In this document: piece after piece, positions 35,565 through 45,365 of the stretch
Layout of the letters: every line of letters starts with the position of its first letter
How positions within the stretch are numbered: position 1 is the first letter of the stretch
Assembly (NCBI RefSeq): GCF_008642235.1
Contig: NZ_SJEV01000001.1
Span: forward strand, 1,302,001 to 1,366,000
Direction of reading: 5' to 3'
DNA: 64,000 nt
Origin: Planctomonas psychrotolerans
Lineage (GTDB): Bacteria > Actinomycetota > Actinomycetes > Actinomycetales > Microbacteriaceae
Translations under genes and position numbers: made by a program
The notes under the pieces: generated by a model
Database searches by the model: none
Seen by the model: the letters and a program-made list of their open reading frames with translations, nothing else
Told to the model about the DNA's origin: nothing

Positions 35565-36638
35565 ATGCCGGAGAGCGTCGACGCGTGGTGGGCACGCCGT
35601 CAGTGGTCCAAGGGAACCGGTGTGCCCTATCCCGTCGGCACGTACCGGGAGCAATGGGGCCGCTTCCCCGTGCTCATCCGGCAGTACCACCCCGATCTGA
35701 ACTCCGGGATCACCCTCACCCAGGTGCCGCCCGCCGCCGATGTGCTGCTCGTGTGGGTGTGCGACGCAGGTCACCGCATCGTGGCCACGCCGGAGGAGCA
35801 GCGTTCACGCCCCGGCGGATCACGGCGCCGGTCCACCTGGTGCCCGGACTGCACCGCGCTCGCCACGAGACGCCGGTCGCCCGTCACGACAGCGGCACCG
35901 GTGGACCGGTACCGGTGCGGGCATCCGCTCGATTCCCGGCGCGTCGGGTCGCCCAGCGAAACCGACGAAGCGTGCCCGCTCTGTCGGCACTTGTCGGGCA
36001 GCGCCATGACCCGGGAAGCGCTTCTCGCGCTGGTGAGTCCCGGGCGCCGCTCCGCGCTCGCGGAGGAGTCCCGGCCGGACGCCCGTTATTCGTGGGTGTG
36101 CCCACAGGGGCACGGCAACTACGACGCGTCGGTCGGGAAGGTGATCGACGGGTCACGGTGCGGGGTGTGCCGGCATGCCCGTGCTGGCGCGGACCGGATG
36201 GCCGTGGGTGAGGCGTTCGTCAGCGGCTGGGCGCCGAAGCCCGCCTCCCGCGCCGAGGCGGACCTCCGCGCCCGTCTCGCCACGCGGCTCGACGTCGACC
36301 TCGGCAAGAACGCCGTCCGCGTCGCGCGACCGTTCTTCTCCCATGTGGAGGTGTGGCCCGACATCCTCCTCCCGGAGCTCCGGGTGGCGATCGAGTACGA
36401 CACGGTCGGCCGCGATGGACTCGAGCACGTCGGTCGCCGGGAGCCCATCGATCGGCGCAAGGACCGCCTGCTGCGCGCCGCGGGATGGGAGGTGATCCGC
36501 ATCCGCGTGGGCAAGCTGCTGCCCCTGGGTCCGTACGACATCGTCGCGTCCGGGGTGACGGACCTGCTCATCGAGCGGATCGTCGATCGGCTCGGGGAGG
36601 TGCGCGGCAGCCTTCTCGTCGCGGCCTACCTCCGCTGA
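35565..36638 (+). CDS. Zinc-ribbon protein with PD-(D/E)xK-like nuclease domain
   Basis: 357-aa protein. Several Cys/His knuckles occupy the first 205 residues: C66/H70, C93-x-x-C96, C118/H120, C137-x-x-C140, C179/H183 and C199-x-x-C202. From about 215 there is a domain like DUF559/Vsr nucleases: Asp256 in EVWPDILLP, Glu267 in VAIEYD, then a helix RRKDRLLRAAGWEVIRIR. TACTCT ends 6 nt before the ATG, a leaderless pattern. It overlaps the convergent esterase by 13 nt. A DNA-cutting role is inferred, not shown. Confidence 0.7.
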   Translation: MPESVDAWWARRQWSKGTGVPYPVGTYREQWGRFPVLIRQYHPDLNSGITLTQVPPAADVLLVWVCDAGHRIVATPEEQRSRPGGSRRRSTWCPDCTALATRRRSPVTTAAPVDRYRCGHPLDSRRVGSPSETDEACPLCRHLSGSAMTREALLALVSPGRRSALAEESRPDARYSWVCPQGHGNYDASVGKVIDGSRCGVCRHARAGADRMAVGEAFVSGWAPKPASRAEADLRARLATRLDVDLGKNAVRVARPFFSHVEVWPDILLPELRVAIEYDTVGRDGLEHVGRREPIDRRKDRLLRAAGWEVIRIRVGKLLPLGPYDIVASGVTDLLIERIVDRLGEVRGSLLVAAYLR

Positions 36639-37642
36639 GCGTCGTTCCCGCCGGCATCCGCGGGAGCGGGTCGGTCATCCCCGAGGCGTGCGGCGGAGCC
36701 GGGACGCGGGCGAAGAACGGAGTCGAGAAACGCGATGCCCTCGTCGACGAGCGGTTCCAGCTCGGCCCCGATCCAGCCGTGGTCGGCACCGGGCACCGCC
36801 GAGTACTCGACGCGCGACCCGGCTGCCCGCAGGCGATCCCGCAGGAGCTCGCTCTGGGAGAGCGGCACGAGGGCGTCGGCCTCGCCGTGCACGACGAGGA
36901 AGGGCGGCGCGGACGCGGAGACGTGGGTCACGGGGGAGAGGTCGCGCTCCGCGGCATTCCGGTCGGCGATTCCCGCCAGGACGGTGTCGAGGGGCTCCTC
37001 GGGGTACTCGGCAGGGTCGAGTCCTGAGGCCGCCAGTTCGGCGGGATCGTGGAAGGGCGGCATGATCGTCATGTCGCTCAGGCCGTACCAGTCGATCACG
37101 GCGGCGACTCCGCTGTCCGTACCCGGCACCCCCTCCTCGCCCTCGAGGTCCAAGCGCCCGGACACGAGCCCGACGAGCGCGGCGAGGTGTCCTCCGGCCG
37201 ACTCGCCCCACGCGGCCAACCGCAACGGGTCGATCCCCAGTTCCCCTGCGAAGTGGCGCAGGTATCGCACGGCGGACTTCACGTCGTGCAGCTGCGCGGG
37301 GAAGGACGCTTCACGCGAATGCCGGTAGTCGATCGTCGCCACCGCGTACCCGCGGGAGATCAGCGTGTCGAGCACCGCGCCCGGCGGCCAGATGTCGGGG
37401 AAGTAGCGACGGTCGCCACTCAGCCAGGCACCGCCGCGGATCCACACCACGCAGGGCACCGGAGTGGTGCGACCGCTCGGCACGTAGACATCCATGCCGA
37501 GCTCCCGATAGCCCTCTGCGATGGCGTAGGTCAGGCCGAGGTGCGCCGTGGCGCCGTGCGGCACGGCGGAGCGACCCGCGGACTCCGGCGATCGGAATCG
37601 ATTCCCGAGAGAACCGGGCTCCGGCGCAGCAATGATCGGCAC
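36626..37642 (-). CDS. Alpha/beta hydrolase (esterase/BD-FAE type)
   Basis: 338-aa carboxylesterase-like enzyme. The oxyanion-hole motif is WIRGGAWLSG, the nucleophile is in AWGESAGGH, the Asp in VVHGEADALVP and the His in GADHGW. It has no clear signal peptide. Related proteins include bifunctional feruloyl and acetyl-xylan esterases, which would suit the xylan-type GH43 cluster nearby, but the substrate is unproven. Its end overlaps the convergent nuclease-like gene. Confidence 0.85.
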   Translation of the reverse strand: MPIIAAPEPGSLGNRFRSPESAGRSAVPHGATAHLGLTYAIAEGYRELGMDVYVPSGRTTPVPCVVWIRGGAWLSGDRRYFPDIWPPGAVLDTLISRGYAVATIDYRHSREASFPAQLHDVKSAVRYLRHFAGELGIDPLRLAAWGESAGGHLAALVGLVSGRLDLEGEEGVPGTDSGVAAVIDWYGLSDMTIMPPFHDPAELAASGLDPAEYPEEPLDTVLAGIADRNAAERDLSPVTHVSASAPPFLVVHGEADALVPLSQSELLRDRLRAAGSRVEYSAVPGADHGWIGAELEPLVDEGIAFLDSVLRPRPGSAARLGDDRPAPADAGGNDAQRR

Positions 37643-37692
37643 GGCAACCCCCCTTCGTGAGCGTCGTCGCGCTCACGGTCTACGGTATCGGG

Positions 37693-38055
37693 ATGACAGC
37701 ACAGGCCCCCGCCCCCCGTCCGGACATCCTCGACGGCATGCGTTTCCGGATGATCTCCTCCACCGCGAGCACGGTGAACCCGGATTCCCCCACCCGGTTC
37801 ACGTATCACCAAGCCGGCGCACTCACGTGGGGCGAGTACGAGGGCGACACCGTGAGCACGGGGAGGTTCGTCGGCCGGGTCACCGGCGACCGGGTGGAGG
37901 TGAGCTTCGCCCACGCCCGGGTGAACGACGGCCAGGTGGTGACCGGATCGGCCGAGAGCGTGCTCGAGACGCGCGACGACGGCTTCCTCTATCTCGTCGA
38001 GGACTTCGAGAAGGACGGACAGCTGCACCGGAGCGTGTGCGTGTCGATGCCCTGA
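37693..38055 (+). CDS. Small conserved protein (often named n-acetylglutamate synthase)
   Basis: 120-aa protein. It resembles a beta-rich family with LDGMRFRMISSTASTVN and TRFTYHQAGALTWGEY. These are commonly labelled n-acetylglutamate synthase without proof; no acetyl-CoA-binding motif is seen. ATG 37693 has TACGGT ending 6 nt upstream, a leaderless pattern. The frame is open to 37657. Confidence 0.7.
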   Translation: MTAQAPAPRPDILDGMRFRMISSTASTVNPDSPTRFTYHQAGALTWGEYEGDTVSTGRFVGRVTGDRVEVSFAHARVNDGQVVTGSAESVLETRDDGFLYLVEDFEKDGQLHRSVCVSMP

Positions 38056-38163
38056 CCCCGCGGCGAATCGCGCGCATTGGACACACCGTCGCCGTTCGTG
38101 ACACTCTCATTCCCAGCGACGCGGGAACTCCACGCTCGCGAACAACCCCCAGGAGGCACTTCC

Positions 38164-39756
38164 GTGCGCAGCACCCGTCGTATCCCGACCCTCGCCACGG
38201 CCGCGGTAGCGGCCCTGGCGCTCGCCGGATGCTCCGGTGGAGGCAACTCCGCCACGAACACCGAGGGGGGTGGATCCGGCGGCGGATCGCTGGTGATCGA
38301 CACCGCATTCTCGATCGAGACCGGTGACCCCGGCAACACCTACGACCCCACGGGCAACATGGTGGCGAAGGCCCTGTACGAGACACTCGTCGACTTCGAG
38401 GGGTCCGACGTCACCACCCCGGTTCCCGGGCTGGCCGACTGGGAGCAGAACGAGGAGGCGACGGAGTTCACCTTCACCATCGAAGACGGCCACGTCTTCT
38501 CCGACGGAAGCGCCCTCGACGCGGACGACGTCGTCTTCTCGCTCCAGCGCGTGCAGGGCATGGTCGACGCCAAGCCGAACTTCCTCCTCTCGGGCGTCAC
38601 CATCGAGAAGGTCGATGACGAGACGGTGAAGTTCACCACGGAGACTCCGCTACTGCAGCTGCCCGCCATCCTCGCAAACCCGGCGCTCGGCATCGTGAAC
38701 TCCGAGGTGGTGCAGGAGAACGGCGGCGCCATCGACGGATCCGACGACGCTCAGTCCTACCTCGACGGGGAGTCCGCGGGATCCGGCCCCTTCGTGCTCG
38801 ACTCGCTCGACCTCACGTCGCAGGTCGTGCTCACCAAGAACGAGGAGTACACGGGCGACGAGGAGGCGGCCTACGACCGCGTCGTCATCCGCAACGTCAC
38901 CGAGAGCGCGACGCAGAAGATCAACCTCGAGGGCGGCGACACCATGGTCGCCATGGACCTCAACGGCGACCAGGTCTCCGATCTCGCCGACGGCCTCACC
39001 GTCGACTCGGTCCCCTCCGGCCAGACCATCTTCCTGCTGGTCAACCAGGACCCGGCCGTGGGCGGCGTCACCGCGAACACCGCGTTCGCCGAGGCCGTGC
39101 GTTACGCCCTCGACTACGACTCGCTGCTCGAGCTGGCGGGATCCGGAGCCACCCAGGCCACGGGCGTCATCCCCACCTCGTTCCTCGGTGCACTCGACGA
39201 CGGCGTGACGCAGGACCTCGCCGCCGCGACCGCCGCGCTCTCCGCGTCGGGCTACGCCGGACAGACTGTTCGCCTGCAGTACCCCAACGACTACCCGGTC
39301 GGCGGCGTCGAGTTCACGCCGCTCGCCGAGCGCGTGCAGTCCCAGCTCCAGGCCGCGGGCATCGCGGTCGAACTGGCGCCCGCACCGTTCACCACCGAGC
39401 TCGACGCCTACGTCAACGGCACCGAGGCCTTCAGCATGTGGTTCTGGGGTCCCGACTACGCCGACTCGGCGAACTTCCTCCCCTTCGGCCCCGGTCTGAA
39501 GGTCGGGCTCCGTGCCGGGTGGACCGCCGACATGAACCCGCAGATCGCGGAACTCGCCGCGCAGGCCGCTGCGGAGACGAACCCGGACGAGCGCGAGGCG
39601 GCCTTCACCGACTTCGCCACGGCGATGCAGGACTCCGGTCCCTTCGTGCCGCTCATCGTGCCCGGCTCGAACATCGCGACCACCGACGAAGTCGAGGGTG
39701 CGGTGTACAACGCGGTGTGGACCATGGACATCGCCGAATTGAGCCCCGCGAGTTGA
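38164..39756 (+). CDS. Peptide-type ABC transporter, substrate-binding lipoprotein
   Basis: 530-aa family-5 binding protein. The signal peptide ends in ALALAGC (Cys about 23), followed by a Gly/Ser/Asn-rich linker. Typical blocks are YDPTGNMVAKALYETL and FTIEDGHVFSDGSALDADDVVFSL. GTG 38164 follows AGGAGGCACTTCC. It leads a five-gene operon whose later genes overlap by 4 nt. Peptides, nickel or opines are possible ligands. Confidence 0.88.
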   Translation: MRSTRRIPTLATAAVAALALAGCSGGGNSATNTEGGGSGGGSLVIDTAFSIETGDPGNTYDPTGNMVAKALYETLVDFEGSDVTTPVPGLADWEQNEEATEFTFTIEDGHVFSDGSALDADDVVFSLQRVQGMVDAKPNFLLSGVTIEKVDDETVKFTTETPLLQLPAILANPALGIVNSEVVQENGGAIDGSDDAQSYLDGESAGSGPFVLDSLDLTSQVVLTKNEEYTGDEEAAYDRVVIRNVTESATQKINLEGGDTMVAMDLNGDQVSDLADGLTVDSVPSGQTIFLLVNQDPAVGGVTANTAFAEAVRYALDYDSLLELAGSGATQATGVIPTSFLGALDDGVTQDLAAATAALSASGYAGQTVRLQYPNDYPVGGVEFTPLAERVQSQLQAAGIAVELAPAPFTTELDAYVNGTEAFSMWFWGPDYADSANFLPFGPGLKVGLRAGWTADMNPQIAELAAQAAAETNPDEREAAFTDFATAMQDSGPFVPLIVPGSNIATTDEVEGAVYNAVWTMDIAELSPAS

Positions 39757-39760
39757 TCGC

Positions 39761-40822
39761 ATGACGCTCGCGCACGCTCCGGCGCCGGCGCGGCCGACGA
39801 GGTCCCCCCTCGTCGGGTACCTGATCCGCCGGCTCGGTACATCGGTGCTGCTGCTGTTCGGTGTGACGATCGTGACGTTCGTGCTCACCAACCTCGTCCC
39901 CGGGGACCCCGTCGCCGCGGCGCTGGGCGAGGGCGCGGCGAGTAATCCTCAGACCGTCGCCGCGTACGTCGAACGGTACGGCCTCGATCAGCCGCTGCCC
40001 CTGCAGTACCTGGCCTACCTCGGCAACCTGATGCAGGGCGACCTCGGCACCTCCCTCACCACGGGTCGACCCGTCACCACCGACCTCGCTGCTGCGGTGC
40101 CGGCCACGGTCGAGATCGCCGTCGGCGCGATTCTCGTGAGCCTCGTGGTGAGCGTCGTGCTCGGCACCCTCGCCGCCTACCGTCGGGGCCTCGTCACCGA
40201 CCAGGTGGTGCGCGTGGTCTCGCTCGTCGGACTCAGCGTGCCCACGTTCTGGCTCGCGCTCGTGGCCTTCAACTTCTTCTTCCTCGGTCTCGGGATCGCT
40301 CCCGGGTCGGGCCGCCTGTCGCCGCAGTACACCCCGCCGCCCACCGTCACCGGGCTCTACTCGGTCGACTTCCTGCTGAACGGGGACAGCGTGGGCTTCT
40401 TCGACGCGATGGCCCACCTCGCGCTGCCGGTCTTCGTGCTCTCCCTGTTCACCATCGGCCTGCTGACGCGCTTCATCCGCACGTCGGTGCTGGAGGTGCT
40501 CGATCGGGACTTCGTGCGTGCCGCCCGGGCGAAGGGCCTCGGTGGCGGACGGATCGTGCTCGACTACGTGCTGCGCGGAGCATCGCTGCCCATCCTCACG
40601 GTCGTGGGGATCGCCTTCGGGTCCCTGCTCTCCGGCACCGTGCTGGTGGAGGCCGTGTTCGCGTGGCCAGGCCTCGGCACCTACGCCTACAATTCGGCGA
40701 CGAGCCTCGACCTCCCCGGAGTGATGGGGGTCGGTCTCGTCGTCGGAGTCATCTACCTGGTGGTCAACTTCGTCGTCGACCTCCTCTACGGCTTCCTCGA
40801 TCCGCGGGTGAGGCTCGGATGA
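39761..40822 (+). CDS. Peptide-type ABC transporter permease (DppB type)
   Basis: 353-aa permease with six membrane segments. The N-terminal helix is followed by a DppB-type extracellular loop. The EAA-like loop reads FVRAARAKGLGGGRIVLDYVL. It starts 4 nt after the binding-protein stop, and its stop overlaps the next start (ATGA). Confidence 0.9.
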   Translation: MTLAHAPAPARPTRSPLVGYLIRRLGTSVLLLFGVTIVTFVLTNLVPGDPVAAALGEGAASNPQTVAAYVERYGLDQPLPLQYLAYLGNLMQGDLGTSLTTGRPVTTDLAAAVPATVEIAVGAILVSLVVSVVLGTLAAYRRGLVTDQVVRVVSLVGLSVPTFWLALVAFNFFFLGLGIAPGSGRLSPQYTPPPTVTGLYSVDFLLNGDSVGFFDAMAHLALPVFVLSLFTIGLLTRFIRTSVLEVLDRDFVRAARAKGLGGGRIVLDYVLRGASLPILTVVGIAFGSLLSGTVLVEAVFAWPGLGTYAYNSATSLDLPGVMGVGLVVGVIYLVVNFVVDLLYGFLDPRVRLG

Positions 40823-41733
40823 TCCGCCGACGCCGGCTTCCGATTCCGCGCGCCTGGGTCTCCCCGCTCGCCATCCTCGGCATCGTGATCGCGATCGCCT
40901 GGGTGATCGTGGCGATCACCGCTCCGCTCTGGGTGCCGTACGAGCCGAACGCGCAGGGGCTGCCGCGACTGCAGGAACCCGGCGTCGACACCCTGCTCGG
41001 AACGGATGCGGTGGGCCGCGATGTGTTCTCCCGCTTGATGACCGGGGCGAGCGTCACCATCCCGCTCGCGCTGCTGCTGGTCGCCGTCTCCCTGGTTCTC
41101 GGCACGGTGCTCGGCGCGGTCGCGGGCTACTTCGGCGGCTGGATCGACGAGGTGCTCATGCGGGTGACCGACCTCGTCATGGCGTTCCCGACGGTGATCC
41201 TCGCCATGGTCGTCGCGGCGTCGCTCGGCCCGTCGCTGTTCAACGCGGTGCTCGCCGCGATCGTCGTGTCCTGGCCGGCCTACGCGCGAGTCACCCGCAG
41301 TCTCGTGCTCGGGCTGCGCCAGCAGAACTATGTGCTCGCCGGCCGGCTGCTCGGCTTCTCCCCGCTGCGCTCGCTGCTCGTCGACATCCTCCCGAACATC
41401 GCCGGGCCCGTGGTCGTGCTCGCCACGCTCGACGTGGGAACCGCGATCCTGCTGCTCTCCGGGCTCTCCTTCCTGGGGCTCGGCGCGCAGCCGCCCACGG
41501 CCGAGTGGGGCTCGATGATCTCGAGCGCCATCCAGAACTTCGACGCGTGGTGGATCGGCGCCTTCCCCGGGCTCGCGATCCTCACGGTGGTGCTCGCCTT
41601 CAACTTCATCGGCGATTCCCTGCGCGACGTGCTCGACCCGGTGTCGAGCGGCGAGCGCCAGGCGGCCGGCGTCGCCACGGCACCCACGGCGAAGTCGGAC
41701 GCGGCGCCGAGCGGAACGGCGGCGGCCTCATGA
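40819..41733 (+). CDS. Peptide-type ABC transporter permease (DppC type)
   Basis: 304-aa permease. It has the DppC-type motif LGTDAVGRDVFSRLMTGASVTI and the loop NYVLAGRLLGFSPLRSLLVDILPN. ATG 40819 overlaps the previous stop; TGA 41731-41733 overlaps the next ATG. The frame is open upstream to 40663 but that is shadow. The C-terminal Ala/Pro-rich tail (about 280-304) is unusual but seems cytoplasmic. Confidence 0.9.
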   Translation: MIRRRRLPIPRAWVSPLAILGIVIAIAWVIVAITAPLWVPYEPNAQGLPRLQEPGVDTLLGTDAVGRDVFSRLMTGASVTIPLALLLVAVSLVLGTVLGAVAGYFGGWIDEVLMRVTDLVMAFPTVILAMVVAASLGPSLFNAVLAAIVVSWPAYARVTRSLVLGLRQQNYVLAGRLLGFSPLRSLLVDILPNIAGPVVVLATLDVGTAILLLSGLSFLGLGAQPPTAEWGSMISSAIQNFDAWWIGAFPGLAILTVVLAFNFIGDSLRDVLDPVSSGERQAAGVATAPTAKSDAAPSGTAAAS

Positions 41734-42536
41734 GCGCGACGGTCCTCGCCATCGACGGGCTCCGCATCGCGTTCGGGTCGACCCCCGTGGTGCACGACGT
41801 CACGCTCGATCTCCGTGCCGGACGGGTGCAGGGACTCGCGGGCGAGTCGGGGTCGGGCAAGACCGTGACCGCGATGTCGGTGCTCGGGCTCCTGCCCCGC
41901 ACCGCCAGCGTGAGCGGATCCATCCGACTCGGGACCACCGAACTCGTGGGTCTGCGCCGCAAGCAGCTCAACGAGGTGCGGGGACGCCGCATCGCGATGG
42001 TGTTCCAGGACCCGTCGGCGAGCCTCCATCCCCAGCTCACCGTCGGCCATCAGCTCACCGATCACATGCGCCGCCACCTGCGACTCGACCGGCGTGCCGC
42101 CAAGGCCCGCGCCGCCGAGTTGCTCGACCGCGTGCGGGTGCCCGACCCGGAGGGTGCGCTGCACCGCTACCCGCACCAGTTCTCGGGTGGACAACGGCAG
42201 CGCATCGCGATCGCGGTGGCGCTGGCCTGCGACCCCGACGTGCTGCTCGCCGATGAACCGACCACCGCGCTCGACGTGACCGTTCAGGCCGGCGTTCTGC
42301 ACCTGCTGCGAAATCTCGCGATCGAGCGCGACCTCGCGGTGCTGCTCGTCACCCACGATCTCGGGGTGATGAGCGCGATCGCCGACGACGTGGCGGTGAT
42401 GCGGCACGGCGTCGTCGTGGAGGCGGGCACGCGGGAGCAGGTGTTCCGTTCCCCGGCGCACGAGTACACCCGCACGCTCCTCGCCGCGATGCCCGACGGG
42501 CCGGGGACGAACCCCGAGGGGACGGACGTCGAATGA
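41730..42536 (+). CDS. Peptide-type ABC transporter ATPase (DppD type)
   Basis: 268-aa ATPase. Walker A is [10 protein letters not shown], the signature is FSGGQRQR, and Walker B is [15 protein letters not shown] overlaps the permease stop. It lacks the usual C-terminal Cys-rich oligopeptide extension (it ends soon after [11 protein letters not shown]). It likely pairs with the next ATPase. Confidence 0.9.
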   Translation: MSATVLAIDGLRIAFGSTPVVHDVTLDLRAGRVQGLAGESGSGKTVTAMSVLGLLPRTASVSGSIRLGTTELVGLRRKQLNEVRGRRIAMVFQDPSASLHPQLTVGHQLTDHMRRHLRLDRRAAKARAAELLDRVRVPDPEGALHRYPHQFSGGQRQRIAIAVALACDPDVLLADEPTTALDVTVQAGVLHLLRNLAIERDLAVLLVTHDLGVMSAIADDVAVMRHGVVVEAGTREQVFRSPAHEYTRTLLAAMPDGPGTNPEGTDVE

Positions 42537-43375
42537 GCGCATTGCTGAGTATCGACGACCTGGTGGTCGAGTACGCCGGACGCACGACCGTGCGCGCCGT
42601 CGACGGCATCGGGCTGACCATCGAGCCCGGCGAGGTGCTGGCGCTCGTCGGCGAGAGCGGATGCGGCAAGTCGAGCACCGCCCGGGCGGTCGTGGGCATG
42701 GAGAAGCCGGCGTCGGGGACGGTGGACTACCGGGGCGAGACCGTCCCGCCACTCGGGCTGCGTCGGCGGCCTCAACGCTTCACGGCAATCCAGATGGTGT
42801 TTCAGGATCCCAACTCCTCGCTCAACCCGCGCAAGCGCGTGGATGCGCAGATCGCTGACGGGATCGCCGCCGCACGCTTGCGCGGCGCGGCCGGGTCCAC
42901 GCCGCAGGAGTGGCTGGAGGCGGTGGGACTCGATGCGGCGATGGCGTCCCGCTTCCCGCACCAGTTCTCCGGCGGCCAGCGTCAGCGCATCGCCATCGCC
43001 CGCGCGCTGGCCGCGCGACCCGACCTCATCGTCGCCGACGAGCCGATCTCGGCCCTCGACGCCTCGAGCCAGGCGGCGGTTGCCGGACTCATGCGTCAGC
43101 TCTGCCTCGACGCCGGCGCGGGCATGCTGTTCATCTCCCACGACCTGTCGGTGGTGCGCGTGATCGCCGACCGCACCGCGGTCATGTATCGCGGGCGGAT
43201 CGTGGAGTCCGGGCGCAGCGAGACGATCTGGGCCGACCCCGTGCACCCCTACACGCGGGCTCTCCTGTCGGCCATCCCGCATCCCGACGGGCTAGGCCGG
43301 ATGCCCGCGGCACCGGCGGCGGAAGCTCCGGCGGAGTGGTCGGCCAGCATCCGCGAGGCGCTCGATCGCGTCTGA
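42533..43375 (+). CDS. Peptide-type ABC transporter ATPase (DppF type)
   Basis: 280-aa ATPase. Walker A is GESGCGKSST, the signature is FSGGQRQR, Walker B is LIVADEPISALD and the C-terminal HPYTRALLSAIPHPD is typical of the Opp/Dpp type. It overlaps the previous gene by 4 nt and ends the five-gene operon. Confidence 0.9.
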   Translation: MSALLSIDDLVVEYAGRTTVRAVDGIGLTIEPGEVLALVGESGCGKSSTARAVVGMEKPASGTVDYRGETVPPLGLRRRPQRFTAIQMVFQDPNSSLNPRKRVDAQIADGIAAARLRGAAGSTPQEWLEAVGLDAAMASRFPHQFSGGQRQRIAIARALAARPDLIVADEPISALDASSQAAVAGLMRQLCLDAGAGMLFISHDLSVVRVIADRTAVMYRGRIVESGRSETIWADPVHPYTRALLSAIPHPDGLGRMPAAPAAEAPAEWSASIREALDRV

Positions 43376-43405
43376 TGGACGGAGACCGAAAGTCGCGTCC
43401 GATCG

Positions 43406-44683
43406 CTAGGTCGCGGTGGTCGCGGACGCCTCCGTCGACCGGGTGGCCGGTGGTGTCGCGGGCGATCCGGCCCTGAAGATCAGAACGAGGCACGCGACGG
43501 CGCTGGCTACCACCAGCACACCGGCGGCTCCCGCGAGACCGGAATAACCGAGGAGAGCGAGCACCGGACCGGCCGTCGCACCCCCGATCGCCCCGGAGAA
43601 GTTCATCACCAGGTCGGTACGCCCCTGTACCCGGGTGCGCGCCGACCCCGGAACGAGGTCGGCCACGAGGGCCGATCCGGACACGGTGGATGCGCTCCAG
43701 CCGAGGCCGAGGAACACGAGTCCGACCGTCACCAGTGTCGTGCTCGCCGAGCCGACGGCGACGGTGATCAGGGCGATCGCGAACAGCACCTGGCCCAGCA
43801 GGATCGTGGGCACCCGTCCCACGCGGTCGCTGAGCCAGCCGAACACCGGGGAGAGCGCGAACATGCCGGCGACATGCAGGCTGATCGTGAGACCGATGAC
43901 GGTGAGTGCCGCGCCGTGATGGACGAGGTGCACCGGCGTCATCGACATGACCGACACCATCACGGCGTGACTCACCCCGATGACGGCGATCGCGAAGATC
44001 ACGAGCGACCGCACCCGCACGGCCCCGTGCTCAGTCACCACGGGTGCGGTCGCGAGGAGGGTTCTGCTCGCCAGCAGCGGGTCAGGGCGGAGGCCGACGA
44101 AGAAGACGAGCGCGGTGAGCACCTGCGCGACCACGGCGATGACGAACGATCCCGTGAGGGGCGGCATGCCGAGCGCGTCGGCGATCGCGGCGCCCGGTCC
44201 GAACAGGTTCGGTCCGGCCACCGCGCCGATGGTGGCCGACCAGACCACGATCGACAGGTCGCGGCCGCGGTGCTGCGCGCTGGCGACGTCGGTGGCGGCG
44301 AATCGCGACTGCAGGTTCACCGCCGCACCGCTTCCGAGCAGGGCGAAGCCGAGCAGCAGGAGGGGGAAGGAGGTGATCATCGTCGCGACGACGGTGAGTA
44401 CGGCGCCGAGCGCTGCGGCGAGCACCCCGGCGGTGAGGGACACCCGCCGACCACGCGCGCTCGCCACCCGCGCGAGGGGAATCGCCACGAGACCCGCGCC
44501 CAGCGTGCTCATGGTCGCCGCGGCACCCGCCCACGCCTCCGAACCGGAGACCTCCGTCGCGAGCACCGCCCCGATCGACAGGGTCGACCCGATGGCGAGC
44601 CCGCCGAGGATCTGGCCGAGCACGAGCACGCGCACTGTGCGGGCCTGAACAGCCCGGAGGTCGAGGGAAGGGGCGGCGTCCAT
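43406..44683 (-). CDS. MFS transporter
   Basis: 425-aa major facilitator, twelve membrane segments. It has the family A-motif-like GWLSDRVGRVPTI in the central part and a matching ARVASARGRRVSL in the first half. The substrate is unknown. It ends 31 nt from the convergent peptide operon. Confidence 0.85.
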   Translation of the reverse strand: MDAAPSLDLRAVQARTVRVLVLGQILGGLAIGSTLSIGAVLATEVSGSEAWAGAAATMSTLGAGLVAIPLARVASARGRRVSLTAGVLAAALGAVLTVVATMITSFPLLLLGFALLGSGAAVNLQSRFAATDVASAQHRGRDLSIVVWSATIGAVAGPNLFGPGAAIADALGMPPLTGSFVIAVVAQVLTALVFFVGLRPDPLLASRTLLATAPVVTEHGAVRVRSLVIFAIAVIGVSHAVMVSVMSMTPVHLVHHGAALTVIGLTISLHVAGMFALSPVFGWLSDRVGRVPTILLGQVLFAIALITVAVGSASTTLVTVGLVFLGLGWSASTVSGSALVADLVPGSARTRVQGRTDLVMNFSGAIGGATAGPVLALLGYSGLAGAAGVLVVASAVACLVLIFRAGSPATPPATRSTEASATTAT

Positions 44684-45365
44684 CGCGGGTCAGCGCATTC
44701 CGGCGGGGCGGCGGGCGGGGGAGTGGAGCGCGGTCATCCCGTGCACGATACCGCCGTCGGTGTGCCTTCCGGAAGGAGCGGGGCGCTCCGCGCGGGCGCC
44801 GGCCGATTGAAACTTCGACTGTGTCATGCTCGAGCACGACGGCGTCCGAACCCGCGGGATGTGGCCGTTCGGGACCCAACTCCGCACTCGAGTGAGGAGC
44901 GGATCGGGTGAGTTTGACGCGGTTTCTCTGCGGAAGGTGTACCAAGGAGAAGGAGGCACTGATGCGATCCAGATTGTGGAGATTCGCCCGCGTAGCCAGC
45001 CGCGTCTTATTGCGTGTGGTCGAGGTAGGTCTCGGGGTTCTGGGATCGGCGTTGAGCGCTGCTCAACCTGAGCGAACTAATGCGCCGCTGTTGCGCCCCG
45101 ACATTCCGCCTCAGCGGCCCGAGGACTATCGACCATGATCGTTCGCTAGATACGTCGTCGCACTATTCGTACCGTTCAATCGCTCCGGATGCGTGCGTCA
45201 TGTCGGCGTCCGGAAGACGGACTCGCGCCAGCTCCGAGAATCCACCGCGGAGCAATCCGACGATGGGCGCTGAAGTATCTTTTTCCTCCGTTGTCCTCCC
45301 CTTTTCGAGAGCGTTCATTCGACCCGCTCTACGGGCGCACTCCTAGTTCATGTGACGATGGGGCC
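44684..45365. other. Sparsely coding, lower-GC stretch
   Basis: About 680 bases between the MFS gene and the next membrane protein. Composition is visibly richer in A and T from about 44.8 kb on. Apart from one small ORF with a good ribosome-binding site (44962-45138) I see no gene, tRNA or clear promoter. Confidence 0.5.
44962..45138 (+). CDS. Small basic hypothetical protein
   Basis: 58-aa ORF. The ATG is preceded by a textbook site, AGAAGGAGGCACTG. It starts MRSRLWRFARVASRVLL, a basic amphipathic helix, and ends PPQRPEDYRP. The frame is open upstream to GTG 44908. It lies in a lower-GC stretch. No family is recognised; the strong ribosome-binding site is the main support. Confidence 0.45.
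   Translation: MRSRLWRFARVASRVLLRVVEVGLGVLGSALSAAQPERTNAPLLRPDIPPQRPEDYRP

Noticed and set aside
44690-44959. An 89-aa minus-strand frame before the MFS gene
   Set aside because: Its composition is not gene-like and it has no ribosome-binding site; a short leader peptide cannot be supported.
44684-45365. tRNA or other RNA gene in the lower-GC gap
   Set aside because: No cloverleaf arms, CCA end or known RNA motif could be read.
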